A stretch of DNA of 64,000 bases, from assembly GCA_015680685.1 (NCBI GenBank), contig MNCI01015499.1:507503-571502 (forward strand), written 5' to 3'. Under the pieces are notes generated by a model. It had not been told where the DNA came from. It worked only from the letters and a program-made list of their open reading frames with translations, and did no database searches. Below, in pieces: positions 51,404 to 62,206 of this stretch. Position numbers and translations under genes: made by a program. The stretch comes from Gnetum montanum. Its lineage: Eukaryota; Streptophyta; Gnetopsida; Gnetales; Gnetaceae. Position 1 is the stretch's first letter. The number at the start of each line of letters is the position of its first letter.

Positions 51404-51482
51404 CTAGATACAGAGAACATATTAGCAAGACAAAACTTGATAACACAATCAAAAAATTTAGACTTCGTCATGATTAACTTAC
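51404..51482 (-). other. Intron (79 bp) near the 3' end of the A aORF
   Basis: On the minus strand CGCGA|GTAAGTT at 51482 and CTGTATCTAG|GTACCC ending at 51404. Placed just after the EAGPSRV segment; C has the same segment followed by an AT-rich gap. Confidence 0.65.
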
Positions 51483-54337
51483 TCGCGATGGCCCTGCTTC
51501 TGCAGCAAAGGGAAGCTTTTTCAAGCCGGCCCATAGGCGCTCCATGATTTCATCCTCCGTCAGGTCAGTCCACACTTCATCTCCTAGAGCAGTTTCAGCC
51601 TTCACCTTCCCTTTCTCCATGCTAGTCCAGTGAGGCAGGTTAGGGAAGAAAGTAGGGACGGTAGTCTGGCCCCCGGGGAGAGTCACCTCCCTTTCCGGGG
51701 ATGCACTTACAGTCACCTGCTCTTGAAACTTCTTGAAGGCTTCGGATGCCCCAATGACATCCAGGAAGACTCGCAAGGATTGGGCCTCAACGGCAGAATC
51801 AAGATAATGTTGACGATAAGCGATACTTTTTCACTTATACAAATGCTTGTGGTCCTTTTCCTTCTGCCCCCATTCTTGCACACTTGTGCAGTAATCCCTC
51901 CAGTCTTGGCTTTTCTGAGCTAACAACTCTATCTGCATCCGCTGCTCCACCAATGACCGACCGGTTTGCACGCTGTTCTTAATGGTGGTCCAATAATGGG
52001 AGTAGTCAATAACAGTGGTGCGCCAGTCCTCGTCACCTGTTTCCCGCGCCTGTAGGAACTCGCATTATGACTTTAGGTACCCGACCTCTTTGGTCAGAGA
52101 CTCATTCTTCTCCTCTAATGTCTGCAACCTTTTCCAGACGTTCTCATTTACACCCTTACTCTCCCATAAGGAGCGTGTCGAGCATAACGCACATTTACGC
52201 ATCTCTTCATAAATGTGGCATGGCACGACAGCCCCATCAGATGGAGGCTCCACTGTGTCCAAATCAATGGGCTTCGTTGGGTCCCATCGAAGGCGAGCTC
52301 CTAACAGCAAACATTATCAATATATATGATACATTACCACTGTACAATAAAATAAACCTTTTATAACTACAGTGTACCAGCCTCAGGATCGACGCACTCG
52401 AGACGCTCGATCATATCGTTGACAATGCCTTCCATGAAAGTGAATTTGTCGAGAAAGTCTCTCCACGCTCTGCTCACAGTAGCAGACGTGGACGTATCCT
52501 CTTCTCCTATAGTGTAGTTAAGTTAGAAACTCTAATTATTAACAGAATTCTACAAAGTTTCCAACACGCTCATTATCTCTACCAGTGATAGCGGGAAGCT
52601 CACCAACATCTTCCGCCTCCTTTCTCTCTTCACGCACAAGAGTTTGTGCATCGTTTGTCCCAACAGCTAGGGCCTCCTCATGCACAAGAATCTGTGCGTG
52701 GCTCACCCTAGTAGCTGGAGCCTCTTCTTCCAAAACTGGGGCCCCTTCCCCATGACTTAATATCATTGCCCCTGTTTCAAGGGTTAGCTGCTCCGTAACT
52801 TTTTTTGGTCACATCATAGAATACGCTTAATACAATTTAAAATATCCTAACTAAACATTTTGTAATACAACTTTCAATACACTTCTTTCACGTTTACCAG
52901 GCGGAAGTTTACTCCGCTGAACCCTGACTTCCACAGTTTGACCAATGCCACTCCCGGGCTCCGCAGAGGCCTCAGTTATATGAAGCCTTTTACGCCGAGC
53001 AGCAGGTTCTACAATTTCTACCGCCAAACGTTTCCCTCGTGAGGCATCGCCAGTGTAAGTAGGCATTATCCCGCCTATGCTGTCGGGGCCTCGCATTCGA
53101 GAAGCTGCCAAATCTCTGGTCATTATAGACAGAGAGTCTCCAATCCCTTCTAGGGGATCCTGTCCACGTGTAGTGCTGAAAATGTGGGTAATCCAAGGCC
53201 TGGATAGTTGGTCTCAATCTTGTAGCACCTAGACCCCATTCCTTTGGATGATCAAGAATTCAGCAAAACGCCAAAGGTAAGCTATGAAGAAGGCATAATG
53301 CACGTTGAAACGAGACTCGAGCTTCTTGCGAAGCCTGATCATCTCAGTGCGTAACCCCTCAGGAAAATAGCTTGCCCAATTGAACTGGGTCCCTTCTTCG
53401 ATAACCTCTCGCATAATACGGGTCTGCTGTATGGAAAAGAATCTCCCCTGTGAGAGTGTTTTGGGGAAAGCCTAGGCCCGGAAAAGGGGATAAACGGTCT
53501 TGGCGATTTCTAGTGTGATTCTTTCATAAGGGATCCCTTTAGTCTCCTTCTTGACCCCTACCCACTCCTCTAGCCACTCCTGATAAGAGAGACTCCTCTT
53601 CACCTTTTCCTCTATGGGAAGGCCGTCAGAGGAGACGCCAAAAAGGTCTTCAAAGAGCTGAGCGTCAACGTCAAAACTTACACGCACGTGATGCACGCGT
53701 GTGCAAAAACGCTCTGCCCTTTCGCTGAAGGAGTTGACCAACGTTAACATTTCATTGGCGAGGACATCAGGGGTCGCGGCTAAAAAAAATGCATTAGCCT
53801 CGCTTCTTGTATCTTGGTGACCACCGCAACTGGGACCGCCGCGTGGCCGAGCCAGCATTGTGCATCCTTGATGTTGCTGTAGCAGAAGAGGAGGGTATTC
53901 GCCTCGCGGCCGGAAATTGTAAGGGTAATCTCCCAGGATTCCCTGACTGTACAATGTAGACACAGGCCAAACAAAAACACTATTACACAAAATTCATAAT
54001 TCACAATTACACCACGCAACAACAGAATACGTAGCAGTTTTACCAGGTCCAAATGGCAATGGAAATGGAGGAAGTTTCCTCTGCACGTCTGCAACAGTAA
54101 GGGGCGGATCCAAAGTCTAGTCGTCATGTAGCCACTTGAGATTCTGACAATTCTCGAAAGCGTCAGCATAACGGGTGGGGTATTCATGAATGTCGAAACC
54201 GATCTGCCCCATAACACCAGCGCATACGTTACTAGTAGAGGTAAACGCCTTTATTGTCATTTCAGTCCATGTTAAGGTATCACCATCGCCTACTAACTTG
54301 TTCTCATGGATAAAAAACCTATACCATACCACATAGG

Positions 54338-54407
54338 CTCATCTTACGCTTCACAAAAACTCAGATAATAGACAGATAATGACAATATAGTTGACAAAAT
54401 CGCTTAC
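54338..54407 (-). other. Intron (70 bp) after the HAD-like exon of the A aORF
   Basis: On the minus strand CAGGCGG|GTAAGC at 54407, with an acceptor AAGATGAG ending at 54338. B has a 74-bp intron at the same codon position; C (62539) and D (1663) have GTAAGT and GTGAGT donors there. Confidence 0.7.
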
Positions 54408-55233
54408 CCGCCTGAGTAGTACACTGTGCCTGGTGGGTTCTGGAAATAGGTCGAGACATGGCGGGCCACGAACAAAGTATTATATGCGTGATAGCAACTA
54501 AACTGGGCCATTTTCCAGATCCAGCCTAAGCACCTCAAACCTCGGGCGCTAAGGTTTTGGTCCTTGAGACGACCAGTATCGATGGCTCCATCTGTCAAGA
54601 AGGCCAAAATTCCCTGTGCGGAACCCACTAACAGGTGCTCCAAAATGGCACCAGCAACATTGCCTGACAAATTTGACCATATAATAACGCTCTAGTTATG
54701 CAATAAAAACTGTAGAAACTCTAGCGCACCCTTTCGAAACCATGTGGCCTTCCCATGCAACCGAGTATGCGAGGGAGGGACATTAGGCATGATTGGGTTT
54801 ATGCAACACAAAACCCCAACGATATCTAAGACGATTAGGACAGGCCTTAGCATAACACTGTATAGAAAGCGCAATAAACAGATCAACATCTAGATTCACA
54901 TTTGCATGTTTAAATACAGCAAACTTACAAATTACTCTTAACTCGCCCAAACCCTTGCAACAATGCAAGGTTTGTCCCCAACAACGACGATAAACGCACA
55001 CCATTAAACCCTCGTCTTAACGCGAGGTCCATAATCTAAAACCCTCATTTACGCGAACAACGCTATAGAAATAAACACTACTGAAACAACACAAGTACGC
55101 AAGGAATGGCCTACCGGTTCAAAGGCATAGGGTCCCTCACTTCGACCACCGCCTACGAAGCGTGCTGCAGATTCTCTTGCACCTCGTCGATTTTTGTCAA
55201 TTTCGCATTCTTCCATTTCACTTTAGGTGCCAT

Positions 55234-55715
55234 TGTCGTAATCTCAAAACCTTCACAGTTTCACACTTTCATGTCTTTGCAAACTAAGCGCTCTAAGCTT
55301 CTGCTCCTCTTCCTCTTGCTCTGTAACAGTTAGAAATTCGAATTCGCGACAGCCAACAGCCCGTTCTTACTGAAAACTGCTTACTTATATGCAAGATTTA
55401 ACTAACTTGATACCCGATTTCAGCAAGACTTACCCAAATGTTGATGTCAGTATGAGCTGGAACCCGAGGATCAAGGCATTAATTACGCCAGCTATCGCAC
55501 GCATTACGATCCAAAATGACCCTAAACTACTGTAGCTTATCTCTTCGTAATCAGGTCTCATTAATTACAGGCTATTCGTAGACTTTAAAATTCAGTTACC
55601 TTTACGCAGCAACGTTACATCACTTCCTGTACACTAAACTAAACGTATTCGTTTAGAACTTATAGCATCACACTTAGTATCTTTCTAATTACTCTTACAT
55701 TTGATACTTTTGCAG
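55234..55715 (+). other. 3' end of presumed protease-RT intron (element A)
   Basis: No gene. It has one TAAACT unit (ATGACCCTAAACTACTG, about 55515), then a T-rich run and CATTTGATACTTTTGCAG ending at 55715. The pol ATG follows at 55728, 12 bases on. Confidence 0.6.
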
Positions 55716-55727
55716 GATAATTCACAG

Positions 55728-58700
55728 ATGGACGAAATGTTGTCTGCACCACTAGTTTTAGCAAGCCCACATGGTGAAATCATTAGACAACTTGATCTCA
55801 CACTAATAGAAACTAACCTAGCCCTTAATGACGTGATTATAGCCACTTCGGAAACATCTCCAGACTGGCCAGAGCAGTCGACGTGCACGCTAGATCTGGA
55901 AGCCGGAGAGGTAACCGAAGATACACTCAACGAGGTCTCTGTGGTTACGCATAGGGATGAGACTAAAACTCTCAAGGTTAGCTCTCTATTAGACCACAAG
56001 GCAAGTGATGACATAAAACAGGTTCCCCAGAATAACATCATGGTGTTTGCATGGTCATACGAGGATATGCCAGGACTAGACCCAAGATTAATTCAACACA
56101 ACATAATCCTAGATCCTCATATCAAAGCCGTTAGACAAAAAGCACGAAAGATCAAGCCAGAAGTTGCGCTAGCAGTACGTGATGAAATCACTAAGCTATA
56201 CCAGGTAGGTTTTATTCGCGCAGTTGATTACTCGGACTGGGTATCCAATATTGTATTGACTTCCGGGACTTGAACAAAGCTACAATCAAGGATAACTTCC
56301 CATTGCCAAGTATCAACCAATTGGTGGATACAACCATTGGGCACACGCTTTTGTCCTTCATGGATGGCTTCTCAGGCTACAATCAAATACACATTAACCC
56401 AAAGCACTAGCTAACAACAACATTTATGACACCCTGGGGGACCTTTTGCTACACCATGATGCCTTTTGGCTTAAAAAACGCCGAAGCAACATATCAACGA
56501 GCTATGACGTACATCTTTAGCGATTACCTCTTAGGACAGCTGAATGATTATGTCGACAATATAGCTGTTAAGTCTTTAAAGTCTGAAGATCATTCAGAAG
56601 ATCTGGAGTTAGTCCTCAAAAGATGCTCTAAATATGACCTCCGACTTAACCCAAAAAAGTGTGTGTTCGGAGTCAAAACTGGATGCATGCTGGGTTTTGT
56701 GGTATCGGAAGCTGGCATACGCATAGACCCTGACAAAGTCAAAGCTATTGTTGAATTGGCACCCCCTACAAGTCTTAAGCAGTTACGCGGATTACAGGGG
56801 AGGTTACAATTTATCAGGCAGTTCATCTCGAGATTAATTGACAAGTTACACCCTATGCAATATTTGCTTAAAAAGGGGGTTAATTTTGAATGGATGGACG
56901 ATTGTCAACGTGCGTTCGACAGCTTGAAGCAAGAGCTTCAACGCTTGCCAACAGTTTTCCCACCGCAAAGGGATCAACCATTCTATATCTATCTCGCAAC
57001 TTCAGACATGGCCTTAGCAGCGTTACTCTGTCAAAGGAGGGGTGATGGGTCGAAAGTACCCATCTATTACTTGAGACACGCTCTATGTGCGTATGAAACG
57101 AGGTACAACGAAGTAGAGCGTAACTGCTTAGCGTTAGTATTTACGCTCAAAAAGTGCAGACATTATCTTTTCTATAGCCAAGTTAACATCATCTATAAAA
57201 ATAACATTCTTAGTGCCATTACACATAATTTATATGAAAGTAGCAAAATAGCTCATTGGAAGGCTATCATGGCAGAATTTGATTTGCATTACATTGGTCA
57301 ATCTTCTATGAAGGACCAAGCGATAGCCGACCAATTAGTAACATCTCCTATTGACAGTCAGGAAACCATAGAGCCCAAATTTCCAGACGAATATGTACAT
57401 AGTGTAAGCCCTGTCTTAACAGGCCCCGAAGCGACGTTGTATTTTGACGGAGCTTCAACTGCTAGAGGTGGCAGTGCTGCCATCGTTATTACGCTATCAC
57501 CTGAGGATGTACATCTTCACGCTTATCGCTTGACCTTCCCCTGTATGAACAATGTGGCAGAGTACGAGGGGCTCCTCAGAGGATTACTAGCTGCAAGCGA
57601 ACTCGATGTTCGACACTTGGCAGTTAAGGGTGATTCGATGCTCGTTATCAATCAAATCACAGGAGTCTACGCCTGCAAAGTTGCACATTTGCAGCCCTAT
57701 TGCAATATGGCTAAAGATCTTCTGAAACAATTCGCGACCATCGATGCCCAACACGTGCCACGAAATGATAACACACTGGCCGATGCACTGGCTACGTTGG
57801 CTTTAAACGTGTCCTCACATCTACTCGATACTTGTCCTACTTTAATAACAGATTGTACAGGTCCTATCGTTCAGGCGGCGCAAATATCTTGTCTTCTCGA
57901 AGAAAGCACGCCAGAATGGTATGACAACATTAAAACTTACCTCTTGCAAGGCGAGCTACCGCACGAATTGACATGCGTGCAGAAAGATGCAATCCGCAAG
58001 CAAGCTAGATAGTACGTAATCATAGGAGACAGTACTCTCTGTAGACACTCTTTTGATGGTGTGCTGCTTACCTGCGTTAATAAAGACCAAGCATAGCGTA
58101 TCGTTGGCGAGGTTCACGAGGGATTATGCGGAGGACACGTAGCACCACGGGCTATGGCTTCAAAAATTCACCGCTTAGGGTACTACTGGCCACGTATGGA
58201 AAAAGATTGCCTAACAAAGGTTAAGACTTGTGACACGTGTTAGCGTCACGCAAATCTTATACATGTGTCGCCTACAGAGTTACATACGACTCAGATAACA
58301 TGGCCCTTTCAATGATGGGGACTAGACATTATAGGTCCCATCACGCCGAAATCTCCCGCAGGTCACCAGGTCATAGCTTCATAATTACCGTAACTGAGTA
58401 CTTTACGAAGTGGGTAGAATCTATTCCTTTAAGGAAGATCACATATCAACAAATTTTCCGTTTCATCTTAGACAACATTGTAACCAGATTTGGTCTCCCG
58501 ATGACTATCGTGACCGACAATGAACCACAATTTAGTAGTACAGAAATCAAATCCTTCTGTGATAGCCTTGGCATTAAACAATCTTTTTCCTTGCCATACT
58601 ACCCACAAGAGAATGGTCAAGCTGAAGCAACAAACAAAGTCATCATCAATCTACTCAAGAAAATGCTCGATAGAAATAAGAGACGGTGGCACGAAAAAAT

Positions 58701-59190
58701 CCTCTATGTGCTATGGACGTATCGTACTACATGTAGGACGGCTACAAACTGTACGCCCTATAGCCTAGTCTATGGATCTGAAGTAGTGCTGCCCCTCGAG
58801 TTGCAAATTCCTTCTCTGAGAATGGTCCTCTCCATGATTATAAATGAGGCTCAACACACCGAGTTCTGGATCATGGATTTGGACTCAGTAGAAGAGAAGC
58901 GAATACAGATGCTTGATACAATTGAAAAGTATCAAGACAAGCAGAGGCAAAAGCATCATCACAATCTTCAGCAGCGCCCGATCAAGAAAGGAGATTTGGT
59001 TCTCAAGGCTGTTCGGGAACCAGTGGGCAAATTCTCTGCAAACTGGGAGGGCCCTTTCTTGGTGACTAATGCGTATAGCAGTGGAGCATTCAAGTTAGCT
59101 GATGTCGACGGCAACGAGTTACCAAACCCTGTTAATCATATGTATCTGAAGCAGTACTACATATATTTGCATCTCCAGTGTGAATATCAG
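55728..59190 (+). pseudogene. pol of element A: RT, RNase H (two) and integrase, degenerate
   Basis: ATG 55728 (MDEMLSAPLVLASPHGEI). Linker, then MVFAWSYEDMPGLDPRLIQH at about 56040 and RT at 56100-56700: LAVRDEITKLYQVGFIRA, then a deletion of about 37 bases (near 56262) that removes the CIDFRD lead-in and shifts frame; TPWGTFCYTMMPFGLKN; NDYVDNIAVK, with the second catalytic D as N. The first RNase H-like part is FYIYLATSDMALAALL (about 56980). The second is YFDGASTARGGSAAIVIT (about 57440), typical of Tat. Integrase: GLCGGHVAPRAM, CDTC, SPGHSFIITVTEYFTKW, TDNEPQFSS, NGQAEATNK, NWEGPFLVTNAYSSG. Stops at 56408, 58010, 58094, 58242 and 58314 break it. In this copy integrase stays open into the donor at 59191. 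Confidence 0.88.
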
Positions 59191-60210
59191 GTATGGCCAC
59201 AATCATCTGCTACGACGCTAAACTAGCAACAAACGTCCGCTATGACATAAAACTGGCGCTCCCTTCATGCGTCCACCACGATGCTAAACTAGTACTAACC
59301 GTCCGCCATGATGCAAAACTGGCAAGTTGTAACCATCCGCTACGATGTAAAACTGGAAATGTTGTACAGGTCCACCAAGACAAAAAAATGGGATCTTTTG
59401 CACGCGTCTGCCACGACGCTAAATTGGCACCAGCTGTCTGTCATGACATAAAACTGACAAAGGTAAGTAACCATCTGCTGAGACGTAAAACTAGCATAGA
59501 TCTGTCCCTGGGTCATGACATGAAACTGACATCCACAGCACGGTCTGCTGAGACCATAAATCAGCCTCGCCACCATCCACTAAGATGTAAAACTAGCATT
59601 TCTCGGTCTGCCCAGACTTTAAACTAGGACCATGGTCTGCTAAGACTTAAAATCAGCAATAACCGTCTACCAGGACTTAAAACTGGGACTCACAAACTGC
59701 TCTCATGCAACTCAAGCGAGCGTGATTATCTCTGTGCAGCTGCAACACACATGGGATGGGACGCTGGGATAGTCCCAGCGTCACTACCTCACAGGCATCC
59801 TACTGATTCCTCAGATGTGCCGAAGGGCATACTACTGACCCCTCAGAGATGCCGTTACCATGTTTATTCCAGCGGTGGTACCTCTGAGAGGTCAGTTTCA
59901 CCGTCCGGAGCCCCAAAGGCGTGCACATCAACTACGGCTTTGGGGATCTTCGCTCATCATCACTATCAGGCTTTGGCTTCACAGATTTATCTGGCCGATT
60001 CTTTGAATTACCAGCCAAATGCACTGAGTCTGATGTTCTTTGGCGGAGATATGCTGGGCCGAGCGTTAAGGGTGAAAACTCGGGCCTCGTGCTACAGTTC
60101 CTCCTTCATGGCCCGATCAATATATCTCGCCTCTAATAGTACTTGTTTCAACAACCTCGCTTGCAGTTCGCACAGACAATGGTATCCTCTGTTTTCTTCT
60201 GTGTTTGCAG
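59191..60210 (+). other. Predicted post-integrase intron of element A, with TAAACT array
   Basis: Donor GAATATCAG|GTATGG at 59191 and acceptor TTTTCTTCTGTGTTTGCAG ending at 60210, preceded by a long pyrimidine run. 59200-59690 is an array of about fifteen units (CCGCTATGACATAAAACTGG and variants). A 169-codon sense ORF (59751-60260) crosses the rest and has no visible counterpart in B or D, so I do not call it a gene. Confidence 0.6.
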
Positions 60211-60279
60211 GTTACTTGCTTCGAGGATGTTGTGCAAAGACGCATTCATCTGAGCAGTGAAGTGCAAATAGTGTTTTGA
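60211..60279 (+). other. Predicted last exon, 22 codons in phase with integrase (element A)
   Basis: Starts VTCFEDVVQRRIHLSS and ends at TGA 60277-60279. Splicing 59190 to 60211 keeps the integrase frame without a stop. B has an exon of exactly the same codon length at 38969. The two peptides are only loosely alike; the DNA is recognisably related. Confidence 0.45.
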
Positions 60280-60847
60280 AATGGCTGCTCAGGTTAGCTT
60301 GTCCACTTAGAAGTGCATCCCTGTTCCCCTTATAATCCTACCCTCAGCTCTTACTATACTTCATCTCTACCATCTGCTTCCTACTTGCAAAATCTACGCA
60401 CGCAGCACTCGCTTTCCGCATTCACATTACAATTAAGTCCATAAACAGGCGTAACGCAATTTGCCTAATGGATGCTCAAAAAAAAATGGGGGTCGAAAAA
60501 ATGGGTGAAACACATCCACCTAGGCCGTGCAGACACAACACAATTTGTCTATGCAACCCCTTCATCTATAAAGTGATGGCATAACTCCATGCTAACGCAC
60601 CTGCAGGAGAAAGCCTAACTGTTTATGCGTGAAGAAATCATCCTTACTTATTTGTGTCTTCCCCGAACCTGTTTCCTCCTGTACCATCCTATCTCCTACT
60701 TCCTCCATCTTTGCTCTTCTATGTTGACAGGGCGATACTTGAGTAATCATTGATGAACGTTGTTAGTGCTTTTACCTCTCCGGTGTTTCGTATTCTTTGT
60801 CGACATCTTTCAGGCAAGCCCTCTAACCTTCAACAAAGAGGGGCCAT
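60280..60847 (+). other. 3' untranslated region and polypurine tract (element A)
   Basis: No gene. Conserved block GTGTTTCGTATTCTTTGTC at 60783-60801. Polypurine tract AAAGAGGGG at 60835-60843, then CCAT and the LTR. Confidence 0.8.
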
Positions 60848-62206
60848 TGAAACACCCTGAAAATTGTGAGTCGGCCTCAAGCGAAGATTCGCNTTAGAAG
60901 GCGGTTTACTTCGGCAGATATTGGCAAAGCCTAAGGCCTAAGTAGTGTAATATGCGACCTCTCGTATATTCTACTAAGTCTTTTGTCTAAGGGCAAATTT
61001 ACGCTCTGTTACACAAGGCAGCGTAACGAGCTTCAAAAATGTCAAAAAAGAATCCAAAGGAAGCGTAACAGGTCAAGTTACGCTCGTTACGCAACGCAGC
61101 GTACATAGCGTAATCCATCGCCAAGTTAATCATTGTTTACGCTTGCTATGCTTGGTAGCATGAACCAGCGTAAAGCAGCTTGAGTCCCTTACTTGTGTGC
61201 TTTATTACGCTCTCGCACGCGATGCAATGCGTACAAGCGTAATGTAGCCCAAAATCAACTGAGACATGCCCGATCCACATCTATCATCCATACGCACAAT
61301 ACACAGATGCGCGTATTGTGCGTAGTCACGAATTTCAATAAAAGGACAGTCAAGTCAATGATCTTCTGAAAGGTTTGAGACACGTGTCATCACAACCGTG
61401 CCTTCTCCATGCATTATCAAACCTATAAATATCCCAGTTGGTGAAGAAAAGCAAAGAACACCGAGCAACATAGAGAGAGACAGAGAAAGAAAGCAGCATT
61501 TTGGCAATCTTTTGGCAGCACTATCTTTTAGCAGAGGTAGGAAACATTTCACTTGAGCATTTGGCAGTAGGAGCAATTGTCCCTTTGGTGAAGACACAAC
61601 TTTCTCCATTGGTGATCATTGGCAGTTCAGAGCAAAGACTACCCAAGGCAAGAGGAGCAGATCAGAGATCGAGAGATCATCTGGCACAATTTGCGAGCTC
61701 TATTGATCAGAAGCAGTTGATCGATAGACGTCAGAACTTGACCATCCTTGCATCCCATCTCTGGTCTACGAGGTAGATCGGACTCCATTTTGTACTTCTT
61801 CTTAGACAGCTCTCTTGTTATTTTGTGTTTGCTTCACACAAAGTGATCTGGGTCTCCCCAGTGTAACGTGATATACGAAATACTCATTCTTCAAGTTAAA
61901 GCATAGATCTTGAAATCATGTGTTTCTCTCGTGTCTGCTTCCTCTTACCGTGTTAGCATTATCATTGTTATAATTCATCTACATTGTTTTTCTCTCATTT
62001 TGCAACCCGTCGAATCGAATCGTTTCACGCAACATTCGTAATCTCCATCGGTTTACTGATTTAGTAAGTCCCTGTCTGATCGACAAGACCGTTCATGGCA
62101 CTATGGATTCATTTTCTCCAGCATAGCCCTTGCACGGATCCGTGGTTAAGACTGTATACACAGGTTTTGTTTGGTATTCCAGCTGCCGACATTTTCCGTT
62201 GTTACA
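60848..62206 (+). repeat. 3' LTR of element A (1359 bp, collapsed gap inside)
   Basis: TGAAACACCC start, TCCGTTGTTACA end. The N at 60893 stands where the 5' LTR has about 185 more bases. TATA box at 61424. The right GACGG (62207-62211) follows. Confidence 0.93.

Larger units (their letters stand above)
51190..55233 (-). pseudogene. aORF of element A: antisense multi-exon gene (HAD-like domain, middle domain, coiled coil)
   Basis: From ATG 55233 (MAPKVKWKNAKLTKIDEV) leftward. Exon 1 ends at GTAGG (55114). The HAD/FCP1-like exon lies at about 54890-54408: LRPVLIVLDIVGVLC (motif I), TWFRKGALEFLQFLL, SVIIWS (motif II region), NTLFVARHVSTYFQNPP where the family has its D-D motif. Intron 54407-54338. 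Then FIHENKLVGDGD to WLHDD (54337-54117). The middle domain is at 53800-53472: LVNSFSERAERFCTRV and QLFEDLFGVSSDG, weakly like plant transposon-associated domains. Further exons: 53414-53229, a stretch with GKRLAVEIVEPAARRKRLH (about 53040, likely nuclear signal), a region with AQTLVREER, a coiled coil 52310-52065 (WKRLQTLEEKNESLTKEV) and WTDLTEDEIMERLWAGLKK (about 51560). Only this copy keeps the motif-I aspartate. A TAG in exon 1 and later stops mark decay. Confidence 0.65.
43241..62206 (+). mobile_element. Element A: near-complete Tat/Ogre-like retrotransposon with antisense gene (about 19 kb)
   Basis: Both LTRs, primer-binding site, gag-protease, antisense gene, pol and polypurine tract are all present, flanked by GACGG. 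A solo LTR (1691 bp including an N gap) interrupts gag. It is the best-preserved element in the window and the best one to define the lineage. Its Gag, protease and pol are about as similar to B as to D by eye, so the three are distinct families of one lineage. Confidence 0.92.

Noticed and set aside
59751-60260. Sense ORF of 169 codons in the post-integrase intron of A
   Set aside because: Crosses the predicted acceptor and has no open counterpart in B or D; composition gives no domain.
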